NCBI GenBank assembly: GCA_947455485.1
Contig: CANGNV010000003.1
Span: 1 to 64,000 of the forward strand
Source of the DNA: Burkholderiaceae bacterium
Lineage (GTDB): Bacteria; Pseudomonadota; Gammaproteobacteria; Burkholderiales; Burkholderiaceae
DNA: 64,000 nt
Direction of reading: 5' to 3'
A program made the position numbers and the translations under genes. Shown piece after piece: positions 33,886-43,397 of this stretch. The first letter of the stretch is position 1. Every line of letters starts with the position of its first letter. Under the pieces are notes generated by a model, which saw nothing but the letters and a program-made list of their open reading frames with translations, ran no database searches and was not told the origin of the DNA.

Positions 33886-34979
33886 TACACGCTTTCTACG
33901 ATCTCAACTTGGCCTGACCTAAGTTGTGCCATATTGGAATATTCTCCTGGCTTTATCCAGCCTGATCCGCCACCCTTGTTGGCGGCCTCATACCCCCACT
34001 TTGCGATTGCCATTGTGGTTTCAAGGTTAGCACTAATCCCAACCTCATTTCCTATCTTCACAATTTCATCAGAGTTTTTGGCAATTAACTCAACCCATTT
34101 ATTCAAATGAATATTTGCTGCCAAGGTATCTGATTTACTTCTATTGCATGTTGGACATGCTAAGACAAAGTTATGCATCAAATCTCTTGGGTAAAGCGAG
34201 AATGGGACGAAATGGTCCACCTCCAACTTGGAAGAGGTTTTGTTGCAATAAAAACATTTGTTTCCATAGATTTCTTTAAGCCCCTTGCATACAAGCGCAA
34301 GAGTCTTTCTTGAGGTTTCAAACAAGAAGCTATTGAGGTCATCTTTTTTCCCAAGAATGGGGGCGTTATTGGTATTTCTCTTAATGAAGTCAGTCCATCG
34401 GTTTCTAGCTAGTTGCTGAATTAAAGGCTGAAACCGCCTTAAGCAGTAAGCCACTCCATTTTTAAGTGTGATGGAGCTTGAATTGCGCTCATAGAGGAAT
34501 GGAAGGGTTGCTCCACCAACATTCTGTAGGTAATTGATTGGTTGCTTTGCAACTGTTGCAGCAACTGCAGCAACCAGCCGTTCATATTCCTTTGAGCCCT
34601 TGGCCGATGAGGGTGAATTGAAGCGGTTGCCCTGTCTAAACGCATCAATAGACTTCACAATTGCAGCTTGAACCCCATTATTTTGGAAGAGAACGCCACT
34701 TTCATTTGCCTTAGATGTTTTATAGGGGCTCGATTGTTGCCAGTACAGCTCTATGAATCTTTCTGCAATTGTTTTGTTGCTAATCTCCAGTCGTGAGCTA
34801 TCGTCTTTTCCATGTTCAATTGCTAAATCAGCCAAGGAAATAAGCAAGGCGTACTTATAGGTAGAGCTGAAGTCGCTCTCATTGAATAGTCGTTGAATCT
34901 TTGTAAGGAAGTCGAGTTGATCTTCTGCTGATGGGGTAGCAATCATTCCCAATACTTCGCTTTCTCGGGAATAATCCAT
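33885..34979 (-). CDS. HNH endonuclease-like protein
   Basis: 364 residues. The C-terminal HNH/zinc domain spans about 240-290: CFYCNKTSSKLEVDHFVPFS then NFVLACPTCNRSKSDTL, with two CxxC pairs for zinc and the catalytic His in VDHFVPFS. The N-terminal 230 residues are helical and unassigned. Probably the nuclease partner of the helicase encoded just downstream. The start lies inside the HIT gene (37-base overlap), and its stop shares one base with the helicase start, so the three genes are tightly coupled. Confidence 0.85.
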   Translation of the reverse strand: MDYSRESEVLGMIATPSAEDQLDFLTKIQRLFNESDFSSTYKYALLISLADLAIEHGKDDSSRLEISNKTIAERFIELYWQQSSPYKTSKANESGVLFQNNGVQAAIVKSIDAFRQGNRFNSPSSAKGSKEYERLVAAVAATVAKQPINYLQNVGGATLPFLYERNSSSITLKNGVAYCLRRFQPLIQQLARNRWTDFIKRNTNNAPILGKKDDLNSFLFETSRKTLALVCKGLKEIYGNKCFYCNKTSSKLEVDHFVPFSLYPRDLMHNFVLACPTCNRSKSDTLAANIHLNKWVELIAKNSDEIVKIGNEVGISANLETTMAIAKWGYEAANKGGGSGWIKPGEYSNMAQLRSGQVEIVESV

Positions 34980-35323
34980 CTCACGCCACCCCTAGGATCA
35001 TCTTGATCATCCTTATATCTGGGGATGAGGTGCATATGTAGATGAGGGACAGTTTGTCCGGCTACAGGCCCATCATTAATTCCTATGTTGTATCCATCTG
35101 GATTGAGTTCATGTTGTAGGACTGTTTTAGCTCTTGCTAGAAGATCTAGAAGCGCAAGCTGTTCATCGCTTGTGATTTCAAACCAAGACCCAATATGTCG
35201 CTTCGGTATCACCAGAGTGTGGCCAGGTGAAACAGGATAGCCATCCCGAATCGTCACGCCAAATTCATTCGAGTCAATGATTCGCTCGGCTGGCAGAGTA
35301 CAGAAGGGGCATGGCTTACTCAT
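34943..35323 (-). CDS. HIT-family hydrolase
   Basis: 126 residues. The histidine triad HLHMHLIPR near residue 96 is the HIT catalytic motif, and the N-terminal CPFCTLP with VTIRDGYPVSPGHTLVIPKRH matches the family. These proteins hydrolyse or transfer nucleotidyl groups. In this operon its likely substrate is a nucleotide or modified nucleic acid end. First gene of the operon; its 3' end overlaps the HNH gene. Confidence 0.92.
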   Translation of the reverse strand: MSKPCPFCTLPAERIIDSNEFGVTIRDGYPVSPGHTLVIPKRHIGSWFEITSDEQLALLDLLARAKTVLQHELNPDGYNIGINDGPVAGQTVPHLHMHLIPRYKDDQDDPRGGVRWIIPEKAKYWE

Positions 35324-35654
35324 GAAATAGATCTATTGATATTGGTATTTATGTTGTTTCATACTATTACATAACAAGACTGGCTCATATTCTGACCTTT
35401 AACCCATCCATTTCCTACATCCAAATCATCCCTAATGCCTGTCATTTGGTCTTGCCAACCTCTACGCTAAATCTTTCAGACTACGGCGGAGATTTGGATG
35501 CGACTTTCAATTGAGTGTTCTCACAAGCATTTAAAGCTATTCCGAATCTCTTTGGATTCAAGGGTCATGCTGGTTTTGCTGATTATTTGGATGATTTGGG
35601 GGATCTTCAGGGTCTTAAAGATCCTGTAATTGAGCTAAATCTAGCTTGGGGGAG
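35324..35654. other. Intergenic region without a gene
   Basis: About 330 bases between the HIT gene and ffs. The track ORF 35515..35766 runs through the SRP RNA and is not credible. Part of this stretch reads FGFKGHAGFADYLDDLGDL in one frame, possibly an old gene remnant, but nothing can be assigned. It marks the edge of the accessory island. Confidence 0.5.
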
Positions 35655-35755
35655 GTGGACGAGCCCGACCCCCGGCACTGACAGAATTGGGTTTGGCTGC
35701 TTCGTTCCCGACCTGACCAGGTTATCCAAACCGCCATGCGGGGAGGCCCGTCCAA
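35655..35755 (-). ncRNA. ffs: Signal recognition particle RNA (4.5S)
   Basis: The minus strand contains GGTCAGGTCGGGAACGAAGC followed by AGCC, the conserved SRP RNA tip that binds Ffh. The ends pair: GGACGGGCC at the 5' side with GGGCTCGTCC at the 3' side, giving a single long hairpin of about 100 nt. It directs co-translational targeting of membrane proteins. It is divergent from dnaX. Exact ends are estimated from the outer pairing. Confidence 0.92.
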
Positions 35756-35784
35756 TTCCATTTTAGCTTGTTAGAATGTAATAC

Positions 35785-37458
35785 ATGACAGCATTGGCTT
35801 TAGCCCGTTCGTGGCGCCCTAAAACTTTCTCCCAATTGGTAGGACAAGACCATGTGGTTAAGGCCTTAACCCATGCCTTAGACCAGGGTCGACTACACCA
35901 CGCTTGGCTCTTTACAGGCACTCGCGGGGTCGGAAAGACCACCATTGCCCGAATTATGGCCAAAGCCCTCAATTGCACCGGGGAAGACGGTCAAGGTCGC
36001 ATGACCTCAGAACCTTGCGGAAAATGCCCAGCTTGCCTAGAAATCGATGCCGGTCGCTTTGTTGACTATATCGAGATGGATGCTGCGAGTAATCGCGGGG
36101 TAGACGATATTGCTGCTCTATTAGAGAAGGCAGCCTACGCTCCAAGTAATGCACGCTACAAGGTCTACATGATTGACGAGGTGCACATGCTCACCAATCA
36201 TGCCTTTAATGCCATGCTCAAGACACTCGAAGAGCCGCCTGAACATGTGAAGTTCATACTTGCGACTACTGACCCACAAAAGATTCCGGTAACTATTCTG
36301 TCCCGTTGCTTGCAGTTCAATCTCAAGCAAATGCCAGTGCCGCTCATCGTTGAGCATTTAGAAAAAGTACTTGCTGCAGAAAAAGTGGATTGCGAAACCA
36401 ACGCACTGCGTGTTTTAGCTAAAGCAGCACAGGGTTCGATGCGTGATGCCTTATCGCTGACTGATCAAGCCATTGCATACGCAGCTGGAAAAGTATCTGA
36501 AGAAGCAGTGCGCGGCATGCTCGGCACATTGGATGATGCTTATCTCATTCGCATTCTGGATGCCTTGATTGCAAAAGATGGGGCGACGTTGCTAGCCATC
36601 TCTAATGAGATGGGTGAGCGCAGCATGTCTTTCTCATTAGCTCTGGCAGATTTATCCAGCCTGATTCAAAAAATCGCTGCCGCACAAATTGTTCCGGAAT
36701 CTGTTTTAGAAGATTGGCCTGAAGCTACAGAAATTCGTCGCTTAGCTGGTGCGCTTACCAAAGAAGAAGCACAACTCTTCTACCAAATTAGCATTACGAG
36801 TCGTCCAGATTTATCACTTGCTCCAGATGAGCAAACTGGCTTTGCTATGACGCTCCTGCGCATGCTAGCCTTTCGCCCCGGAAATGAAACTCCAGGCAGA
36901 GCAGGGAATTCAGCGCCACCAATAGCAAGCGCCCCAAGACCAGCAGCACCAGCAAATCAAACAGCTGCTCCGGTCAGGTCGGCGCCTGCAGCATCTGCTC
37001 CAGCACCTATGGCGGCTAAGCCTGCCGCTTCAGCTCCCCCAGCTTCTGTGCCAGTGGCCACTGCATCTGCAGCCAGCCGCCCAGACTGGCATGCCTTGAT
37101 GCGTCAGTTGCCAGTTAAAGGTTTGGTTCAGCAGTTAGCGTTTCAGACGGAGTTGCAAGATTGGGAAGATTCACCAGCAGGCGTGCGCGCTACTGTTGTG
37201 ACACCAATGCCGCAACTGGCTTCCGAAGCTTCTGTTGGTCGTCTTGCCGATGCACTCACTGCGCACTTTGGTAAACCGGTCAAAGTGGTAATGGAGAAGG
37301 GTGAAGTTGAAGGCAAGACAGTTGCTAAAGTCGATGCCCAGATTCATCAAGAGAAAAGACAAAACGCAGAGCAGATGATTGCTCAAGATCCATTTATTCA
37401 GCAATTAGAAAAAGAGTTTGGAGCCAAAGTAGTTGGTGGTTCTGTTAAACCTCTTTGA
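35785..37458 (+). CDS. dnaX: DNA polymerase III subunits gamma/tau
   Basis: 557 residues. P-loop FTGTRGVGKTTIARI near 46, zinc cysteines CGKCPACLEI near 74, the Walker B DEVH motif in VYMIDEVHMLTNHAFNAML and the SRC motif ILSRCLQF. After about residue 375 is a long Ala/Pro-rich linker (PAASAPAPMAAKPAASAPPA) and then a C-terminal domain that would bind polymerase. It loads the sliding clamp. The run dnaX-ybaB-recR is classic. Confidence 0.97.
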   Translation: MTALALARSWRPKTFSQLVGQDHVVKALTHALDQGRLHHAWLFTGTRGVGKTTIARIMAKALNCTGEDGQGRMTSEPCGKCPACLEIDAGRFVDYIEMDAASNRGVDDIAALLEKAAYAPSNARYKVYMIDEVHMLTNHAFNAMLKTLEEPPEHVKFILATTDPQKIPVTILSRCLQFNLKQMPVPLIVEHLEKVLAAEKVDCETNALRVLAKAAQGSMRDALSLTDQAIAYAAGKVSEEAVRGMLGTLDDAYLIRILDALIAKDGATLLAISNEMGERSMSFSLALADLSSLIQKIAAAQIVPESVLEDWPEATEIRRLAGALTKEEAQLFYQISITSRPDLSLAPDEQTGFAMTLLRMLAFRPGNETPGRAGNSAPPIASAPRPAAPANQTAAPVRSAPAASAPAPMAAKPAASAPPASVPVATASAASRPDWHALMRQLPVKGLVQQLAFQTELQDWEDSPAGVRATVVTPMPQLASEASVGRLADALTAHFGKPVKVVMEKGEVEGKTVAKVDAQIHQEKRQNAEQMIAQDPFIQQLEKEFGAKVVGGSVKPL

Positions 37459-37498
37459 TTGCCAGATTTAACAATATTAGATACAAGGAAATAAAGCG

Positions 37499-37822
37499 AT
37501 GATGAAAGGTGGCCTTGCTGGTTTGATGAAACAAGCCCAGCAGATGCAAGAGAAGATGAAAGTAGCGCAAGAGCAATTGGCAGCGCTAGAAGTCACTGGC
37601 CAAGCAGCCGGTGGTTTGGTTAAAGTCACCATCTCTGGAAAACACGAAATGAAACGCGTGCAGATCGATCCAGGCGCAATGGATGATCGCGAAATGCTGG
37701 AAGACTTATTAGTCACTGCCTATACAGAAGCATTCAAACAAGTAGAAGCTGCTAGCTCACAAGTGATGTCTGGTGCTACTGCTGGTATGCCAATGCCTCC
37801 TGGCTTCAAGTTGCCTTTTTAA
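37499..37822 (+). CDS. ybaB: YbaB/EbfC nucleoid-associated protein
   Basis: 107 residues with the family start [20 protein letters not shown] and [19 protein letters not shown]. It is a dimeric DNA-binding protein encoded between dnaX and recR in most bacteria. The ribosome site is AAGGAAATAAAGCG. It probably forms one transcript with dnaX and recR. Confidence 0.96.
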   Translation: MMKGGLAGLMKQAQQMQEKMKVAQEQLAALEVTGQAAGGLVKVTISGKHEMKRVQIDPGAMDDREMLEDLLVTAYTEAFKQVEAASSQVMSGATAGMPMPPGFKLPF

Positions 37823-37847
37823 TCATTAATAAAAAACTGTTCATTTA

Positions 37848-38471
37848 ATGGCACGTCAAGAGGCTCCACAAGATGCCCTCGGTCGATTGATCGAGGCATT
37901 GCGCGTATTGCCTGGAGTGGGACCAAAGTCAGCGCAACGCATGGCTTTCTATTTGCTGCAGCACGATCGCAATGGTGCGGCTGTGCTTGCCCAATCATTA
38001 GGTGAAGCTGTAGAAACAGTAGGTCACTGCGCCCGTTGTAATACTTTCTCGGAAACCCAAATCTGCGCAACTTGTAATGATGATCGTCGTGATCCATCGT
38101 TACTGTGCATTGTGGAAACGCCAGCCGATCAAGTGATGGTCGAGCAGACCTTGAGCTTTAAAGGTAATTACTTTGTATTGATGGGTCGTATCTCACCACT
38201 CGATGGCATGGGCCCCAATGAAATCCATTTCGATCGATTACTCAATCGCATTGAATCTCCGGATACCGGAGTGCCAGTGAGAGAAGTAGTTCTGGCTACG
38301 AATTTCACAAGTGAAGGTGAGGCCACAGCCCACTATATTGGTGAAGTGCTCAAATCCAAAGGCATCAAAGTCACCAGAATCGCCAGAGGCATTCCGGTAG
38401 GCGGTGAACTTGAGTATGTGGATGCAGGCACCTTAGCCAGGGCGCTGATGGATCGTCGAACAGTAGGTTAG
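37848..38471 (+). CDS. recR: Recombination mediator RecR
   Basis: 207 residues. The helix-hairpin-helix [14 protein letters not shown] is at the N-terminus, the zinc finger is [16 protein letters not shown] and the Toprim domain is [16 protein letters not shown]. With RecF and RecO it loads RecA on SSB-coated gapped DNA. It follows ybaB by 25 bases and completes the dnaX-ybaB-recR operon. Confidence 0.97.
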   Translation: MARQEAPQDALGRLIEALRVLPGVGPKSAQRMAFYLLQHDRNGAAVLAQSLGEAVETVGHCARCNTFSETQICATCNDDRRDPSLLCIVETPADQVMVEQTLSFKGNYFVLMGRISPLDGMGPNEIHFDRLLNRIESPDTGVPVREVVLATNFTSEGEATAHYIGEVLKSKGIKVTRIARGIPVGGELEYVDAGTLARALMDRRTVG

Positions 38472-38575
38472 ATCTCTAAAACCCCTTTGCTCTTGGCGTT
38501 GATATCAATGAGCTAACAAGTTACATTCATCTTTTAACTATAGTGCTGTCAGATATTCTTCTGATCTATTAAAAG

Positions 38576-38809
38576 ATGCCCTCAAAGCCTAATAAAAACC
38601 TTTTGCAAACTTTAGCTGCAATTGCAGAACTTGAGTCTGGTAAAGGGCAAGCGTTTAATACCGTCGAAGAATTAATGGCTGATCTGCATTGCAAAGAGCT
38701 TGAGGATCAACAGGATCTAACGATGGCTGATAAATCCATGAAAGAGCTGCGAAGTGGAAAGGTTAAGGCTACCCCTATAGATTTGGTGATTAAGAGGCTT
38801 AACTTATAA
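38576..38809 (+). CDS. RelB/DinJ-like antitoxin, orphan
   Basis: 77 residues; AELESGKGQAFNTVEELMAD is the degenerate ribbon-helix-helix/tail layout of RelB-type antitoxins. No toxin gene is seen on either side: recR lies upstream and the 190-base gap to the porin gene holds no ORF of suitable size. Possibly a solitary antitoxin remnant. The ribosome site is weak. Confidence 0.5.
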   Translation: MPSKPNKNLLQTLAAIAELESGKGQAFNTVEELMADLHCKELEDQQDLTMADKSMKELRSGKVKATPIDLVIKRLNL

Positions 38810-39001
38810 GCTCTCATGCCCAATCGTCACTAAATCGACATAAATTCTAGGTAAATTGCCTCTTTTTGGGGATAATTTGGCCTGCACCCCTGTTGAGCTT
38901 CAATCTCACGCCGTGCCTATCTGAGTTGTCTTGTTTTTACCCCGGTAGATCTGGCCCTTAATTTTCATTGGCCATTGATGCTAAGCATGATGAAATTGTG
39001 A

Positions 39002-40414
39002 ATGACCCACAAATCCTATCTTCTCCTGTTGAGCTTGCTTGCTGCCTTTTACAGCGCGACTACGCTCGCCCAGAAGGCGGGATCTGGTTCTGATCAGATA
39101 GCAAGTTTTGCAGCGCAGATTGCCGACCTTCCTACTGAGGGAGAGTTGTTAGGTTTGCCTGTGAATGTGCATGGCCAAACGACTTATATCAATCAGCGCT
39201 ATAACAATTTCACATCCTCCTACTCGGGTATGCGAAGCCTATCTAACGATAAGGCAATGAGTTACACCTGGTCAGGCACTTTATTTCTGGGTGCTCGTAT
39301 TGCACCAGATACCGATATTTACTTCAATCCAGAAGTTATTTCTGGGGTCCCTTTCTCCGGTTTAAATGGTTTAGGTGGTTTCACAAACGGTGAAGCGACT
39401 AAAGCCAATGGCGCGCAAGCGAAGTTTTATTCAGCTCGTGCCTTTGTGCGTCAAACTATTAATCAAGAGGGCGATAAAGTCGTTCTTGAAAACGAAGCCA
39501 ATCAAATTACCCAAACTGTCAGTAGTAATCGTGTTGTACTGACTGGTGGCCAGTTCTCCACGCTCGACATTTTTGATGACAGCCGTTATGCCAAAGATCC
39601 TCGCGTTCAGTTCATGAACTGGGGCAATATGACCTATCTAGCCTATGACTACGCAGCAGATGCCAGAGGCTACAGCTGGGGCTTAGCGGGTGAGTGGTAT
39701 CTTGATAACTGGGTGATGCGCGCCTCACGCATGCTTGCCCCTAAATCACCGAATGGCCGTGATCTCAATTGGCAAATCTTCAATACCTATGGCGATCAAG
39801 TAGAAGTAGAGCGTCAGCATAATATTGCCGACCTTCCTGGCAAAGTGAGCGTCTTGGCTTACCGCAACAAAATGATGTTGGCACGCTTCTCAGATGCCAC
39901 TAATTACGTCATTCAAAATAATGCGCAGGGCACACAAGCAATTAACAATGTACGCAACAACATGCAATACAAAACCGGTATTGGTTTGCATGGAGAGCAA
40001 GCTTTAACAAAAGACCTTGGTATCTATGGCCGCGCCTTTACATCGGATGGCCATACCGAAACAATGTCCTTCACTGAAGCAGACAACTCCATCTCTGTTG
40101 GTATGGGCATGAACGGTACAAGTTGGAAGCGCCCCCATGACAGTATTGGTATCTCTATGATGCAAAACGGCTTGTCTAGCTATCGTCGTTCCTACCTGCA
40201 AGCAGGGGGCGTGTCTTATTTCATTGGTGACTACGCTAGCCCAAGCCAGACGATTTCATATTCACCTGAGCGGATCGGTGAGGTCTACTACAACGCCATC
40301 GTTATTAAGAATGTTCTGGCTGGATTGAACTTTCAGCACATCATTAATCCCGCCTATAACTCTGCCCGCGGACCGGTAAATATCCTGTCTTTTAGGGTTC
40401 ACGCCGAGTTTTAA
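39002..40414 (+). CDS. OprB-like carbohydrate porin
   Basis: 470 residues with signal peptide ending TTLAQ. The beta-barrel pattern and the segments VNVHGQTTYINQRYNNFTS, TYTWSGTLFLGARI-type strands, GLAGEWYLDNWVMRASRML and the C-terminal FRVHAEF are of the OprB family. The terminal phenylalanine is typical of outer-membrane barrels. It allows diffusion of small solutes. It precedes the metal efflux operon by 175 bases, without evidence of a shared transcript. Confidence 0.8.
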   Translation: MTHKSYLLLLSLLAAFYSATTLAQKAGSGSDQIASFAAQIADLPTEGELLGLPVNVHGQTTYINQRYNNFTSSYSGMRSLSNDKAMSYTWSGTLFLGARIAPDTDIYFNPEVISGVPFSGLNGLGGFTNGEATKANGAQAKFYSARAFVRQTINQEGDKVVLENEANQITQTVSSNRVVLTGGQFSTLDIFDDSRYAKDPRVQFMNWGNMTYLAYDYAADARGYSWGLAGEWYLDNWVMRASRMLAPKSPNGRDLNWQIFNTYGDQVEVERQHNIADLPGKVSVLAYRNKMMLARFSDATNYVIQNNAQGTQAINNVRNNMQYKTGIGLHGEQALTKDLGIYGRAFTSDGHTETMSFTEADNSISVGMGMNGTSWKRPHDSIGISMMQNGLSSYRRSYLQAGGVSYFIGDYASPSQTISYSPERIGEVYYNAIVIKNVLAGLNFQHIINPAYNSARGPVNILSFRVHAEF

Positions 40415-40589
40415 GCATTGCAAGGCGGTTCAGATTAATTATTGTCTTTAGAATCAATAAGATACAAAACCCCAATAATTCGACTTTTGGGATTTCTCAC
40501 CTATAATCGTCCAAACCCCCTATAAATTCAGGGAAACCTGCATCTGGGGCTATAAAAACAGCATTAGTACAGATTTAGAGGCAGCCGAT

Positions 40590-42116
40590 TTGATTCACGG
40601 CCATAAAAAAACGAGCGCATTTGTTGATGCAAGATTAACTCCCAAGAGTCGGGTTGCTTGTGCCGTCGCCTCTTTATTTTTTGTGTCCTCTGTTTTTGCC
40701 CAGTCAAATGCCCCCATTCCAGCTGGCGTCACAGTCCAAACGAATGAATCTAAGGATTCTTTGTCGGCGCCGCCGGTAGTCAGTAACGAGACTGCTAATC
40801 CTGCCAATGCCGCATCGTTGTTTGCACCGGTAACGAAGAGCGATACACCCAAGATCTATACCAAGGGTGCACCATCAGGCCCGGCTGAAATGGATTTGCG
40901 TCAGCTCTGGACTGAACTGAAATTAAACAACCCGCAGTTGTCTTCATTGCGTGAGTCATACCTATCTGCCAAAGCGACTGTGCCGCAAATCAATGCGCCA
41001 GCTAATCCGCAAGTCGGCTTGGTGTGGTCTGGTATGCCAGCAAATTCACCATTAGGATTGGGCGGAGCTAATGCGCCGTCGCCACAGTACCCCAATGGCA
41101 TTAGTAGCAATAACGCTATTTCTATTGCCCAGCCGTTTCAGTTTCCGGGCAAGAAGAGTCTTGCATCAGACATTGCTAATACCAATGCGGAAGCCTTGCT
41201 TGCCCAAAGTGAAGCAACCTATTTGCAGTTAGGCGCACAGCTTTCAACTCTGTATTACGGTGCACTGGCATCACAAAAGCAATTGCAAGTTTTAAAAGAG
41301 TCTGTAATGCGTTTGGAGATGATTAAGAACGTCGCTAAGGCGCGTTACTCCAACAATGCGGCTGCTTATGTTGAATATCTCAATGCGCAAGTGTCACAAA
41401 GCGCAGCGCAAGCAGACCAATTTAATGTGGAGCGCCAGCTATCGGTTGCCCTAAACAATATCAATACTTTAGTAGGTCGCCACTCTAGAGAAAAGCTTGT
41501 ACTGCGTGGGGATGTTCGCCGCGCAATGAATAGCGTCCCAACCTTAATTGAGTTGGAAGACTATGCTGAAACTAGTCATCCTTCACTAAAGAGTTCAGCA
41601 TTGCAGTTAGAGGCAGCACGCAAAGGCGTGGATTTGGCGAAGAAGGCATATTTGCCGGACTTCCAAGTGATTGGCTCCTCATTTACTCCGCGCGGCCCAT
41701 TCTCGGCCAATAACGGCGCGATGTTCTATCAGTTTGAGTTGGATTTAATCATTCCCTTGTATTTCTTCACGAAGGAGAAATACGGGGTAGAGCAGGCACA
41801 GCGCAATCAAGCGGCAGCCGAAGCGGGCAATATCTCCAACCGTCAACAGATTGTGCTGGCGGTGAATGGTGCCTATGCTGCGTATGAGCAAGCAAAGAAT
41901 CAAACGCAATTTCTGAAAGAGCGCCAAGTTCCCCAAGCGGATGCTGCTTATAAGGTTGGCCTCACTCAGTACTCCAATAATGGTCAGGGATTTAACGATT
42001 TGCTGACAGCGCAAACCCAATTACGCAATCTCGAAGTTCAATTGGCGCAAGCTGAGAGCAATCTCCTCCAAGCGCAAGCAGTGTTGCTAGTGACATCTGG
42101 CAAAGAACCTTTTTAA
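40590..42116 (+). CDS. czcC: TolC-family outer membrane protein of RND efflux
   Basis: 508 residues. Start TTG 40590 has AGAGG eight bases upstream. The signal sequence is VACAVASLFFVSSVFAQ near residue 25. Alternating coiled-coil helices (SYLSAKATVPQINAP, ARYSNNAAAYVEYLNAQVSQ) match CzcC-type channels. It opens the efflux duct through the outer membrane. First gene of the three-gene operon; 6 bases before the next start. Confidence 0.85.
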   Translation: MIHGHKKTSAFVDARLTPKSRVACAVASLFFVSSVFAQSNAPIPAGVTVQTNESKDSLSAPPVVSNETANPANAASLFAPVTKSDTPKIYTKGAPSGPAEMDLRQLWTELKLNNPQLSSLRESYLSAKATVPQINAPANPQVGLVWSGMPANSPLGLGGANAPSPQYPNGISSNNAISIAQPFQFPGKKSLASDIANTNAEALLAQSEATYLQLGAQLSTLYYGALASQKQLQVLKESVMRLEMIKNVAKARYSNNAAAYVEYLNAQVSQSAAQADQFNVERQLSVALNNINTLVGRHSREKLVLRGDVRRAMNSVPTLIELEDYAETSHPSLKSSALQLEAARKGVDLAKKAYLPDFQVIGSSFTPRGPFSANNGAMFYQFELDLIIPLYFFTKEKYGVEQAQRNQAAAEAGNISNRQQIVLAVNGAYAAYEQAKNQTQFLKERQVPQADAAYKVGLTQYSNNGQGFNDLLTAQTQLRNLEVQLAQAESNLLQAQAVLLVTSGKEPF

Positions 42117-42122
42117 GGAGCA

Positions 42123-43397
42123 GTGTTGAAAGACAAAATTCTTTCTTTTCTAAAGCAGCTTGCTGATAAAGCAAAGCCTATTACTGATAAGGCATTACAT
42201 TTTGGCGGCCACAGATTGCATGTAGCCCTTGCTAGTGTTGCTGGCCTGTATTGGAATCTCAGTCCACAAAATCGTCATCGCGTTCGCTTGGCTGCCTTTG
42301 CGTTTGCCATTCTTTCGGTGGGTATCGTTGTTGGTCGCATTACCAATGTAAACCGTAACGTCAAAATTGAAGCCTCTGATAAAGCATTGAAAGTAGAGAA
42401 GAGCGGCATTCTAGAATTGAAGTTGGCGGGCGTTAAATTAAATCCAGAAATTTACGTTTTCCAAACGGCTGAAAGAGTTCAAGTACCAGTTGATATCAAA
42501 GTGCCTGGACGTTTAGCATTCAATGCAGAAAAATCCAAAATGCTATCCGCACGGGCACCTGGCCGTGTAGAGCGTATTTATGCATTCGATGGTGCTGAGG
42601 TCAATATTGGTTCTCCAGTAGTAGAGCTCTATAGCCCAGAATTCCTGTCCGCTCAGCAAGAGTATTTACTTTCCTCAAAAATGGCCAAAGTGCTAGAGGC
42701 TAATAAGACCATGAGCGACTTGCTAGGTGATGCCCGCATTACTCAACAAGCTGCTGCAAACCGTATGCGTAATCTTGGTGCTGGCGATGGCGATATCAAG
42801 GCAATTGAAACAACTGGTAAAACCCAGAACAATTTAGTAATGCGTTCCCCACTCAAGGGGGTGGTAGTGAAGCGTAATGTTGAGCCTGGATCAGCCCTCA
42901 GCGCTGGTGATGTGATTGCCACTTTGGCCGATCCAAAACAGCTCTGGTTCTTGGGTAATGTGTTTGAGCAAGATTTCCGCTTGATTAAGCCGGGTCAAAA
43001 AATGGTGTTACAGGTTGAGGCCTACCCAGATAAAGAATTTGTAGCTTACGCGAACTATGTGGCTCCAACGATAGATCCGCAAACTCGCGCTTTATTGATT
43101 CGTGCGGATATTGAGAACAATGACGATCTCCTTCGTCCAGATATGTACGCTTCTGCCAAGCTAACTACCGGCATGGCTGATGCTATCGTGGTTCCGCAAA
43201 CCGCTGTAGTGCGTATTCGTGAGATGCGTTATGTCATTGTGAAGGCGGGTGATGAGGTGTACCGCCGCTTGCCTGTTAAGGGCTATGACCTCAATAGCAA
43301 AACTTTTGCTATTACAGAAGGTGTGGAGCCAGGTTCACGTGTATTGGCCGAAGGCGCAGTCTTATTAAACGATCGATTCGCAAAGCAGGAAGACTAA
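42123..43397 (+). CDS. czcB: RND efflux periplasmic adaptor
   Basis: 424 residues from GTG 42123 (or the TTG at 42126, nearer to AAGGAG). One membrane segment near residue 60 (AAFAFAILSVGIVVGRI). The biotinyl-lipoyl-like half-motifs APGRVERIYAFDGAEVNIGS and MRSPLKGVVVKRNVEPGSAL mark a membrane fusion protein of the CzcB/CusB type, which joins the inner-membrane pump to the outer channel. The gene is directly followed by czcA. Confidence 0.88.
   Translation: MLKDKILSFLKQLADKAKPITDKALHFGGHRLHVALASVAGLYWNLSPQNRHRVRLAAFAFAILSVGIVVGRITNVNRNVKIEASDKALKVEKSGILELKLAGVKLNPEIYVFQTAERVQVPVDIKVPGRLAFNAEKSKMLSARAPGRVERIYAFDGAEVNIGSPVVELYSPEFLSAQQEYLLSSKMAKVLEANKTMSDLLGDARITQQAAANRMRNLGAGDGDIKAIETTGKTQNNLVMRSPLKGVVVKRNVEPGSALSAGDVIATLADPKQLWFLGNVFEQDFRLIKPGQKMVLQVEAYPDKEFVAYANYVAPTIDPQTRALLIRADIENNDDLLRPDMYASAKLTTGMADAIVVPQTAVVRIREMRYVIVKAGDEVYRRLPVKGYDLNSKTFAITEGVEPGSRVLAEGAVLLNDRFAKQED

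Noticed and set aside
35515-35766. 83-codon ORF over ffs
   Set aside because: It runs through the SRP RNA gene on the opposite strand and has no ribosome site.
36661-36680. A6 run in dnaX as a frameshift site
   Set aside because: CAAAAAATC is not the canonical A-AAA-AAG heptamer and lies too early, near codon 296, to separate tau from gamma in the known way.
40470-40510. Promoter before czcC with TATAAT at 40502
   Set aside because: The -35 hexamer TTCGAC at 17 bases is a poor match and overlaps a palindrome; not enough to call a MerR-type or housekeeping promoter.
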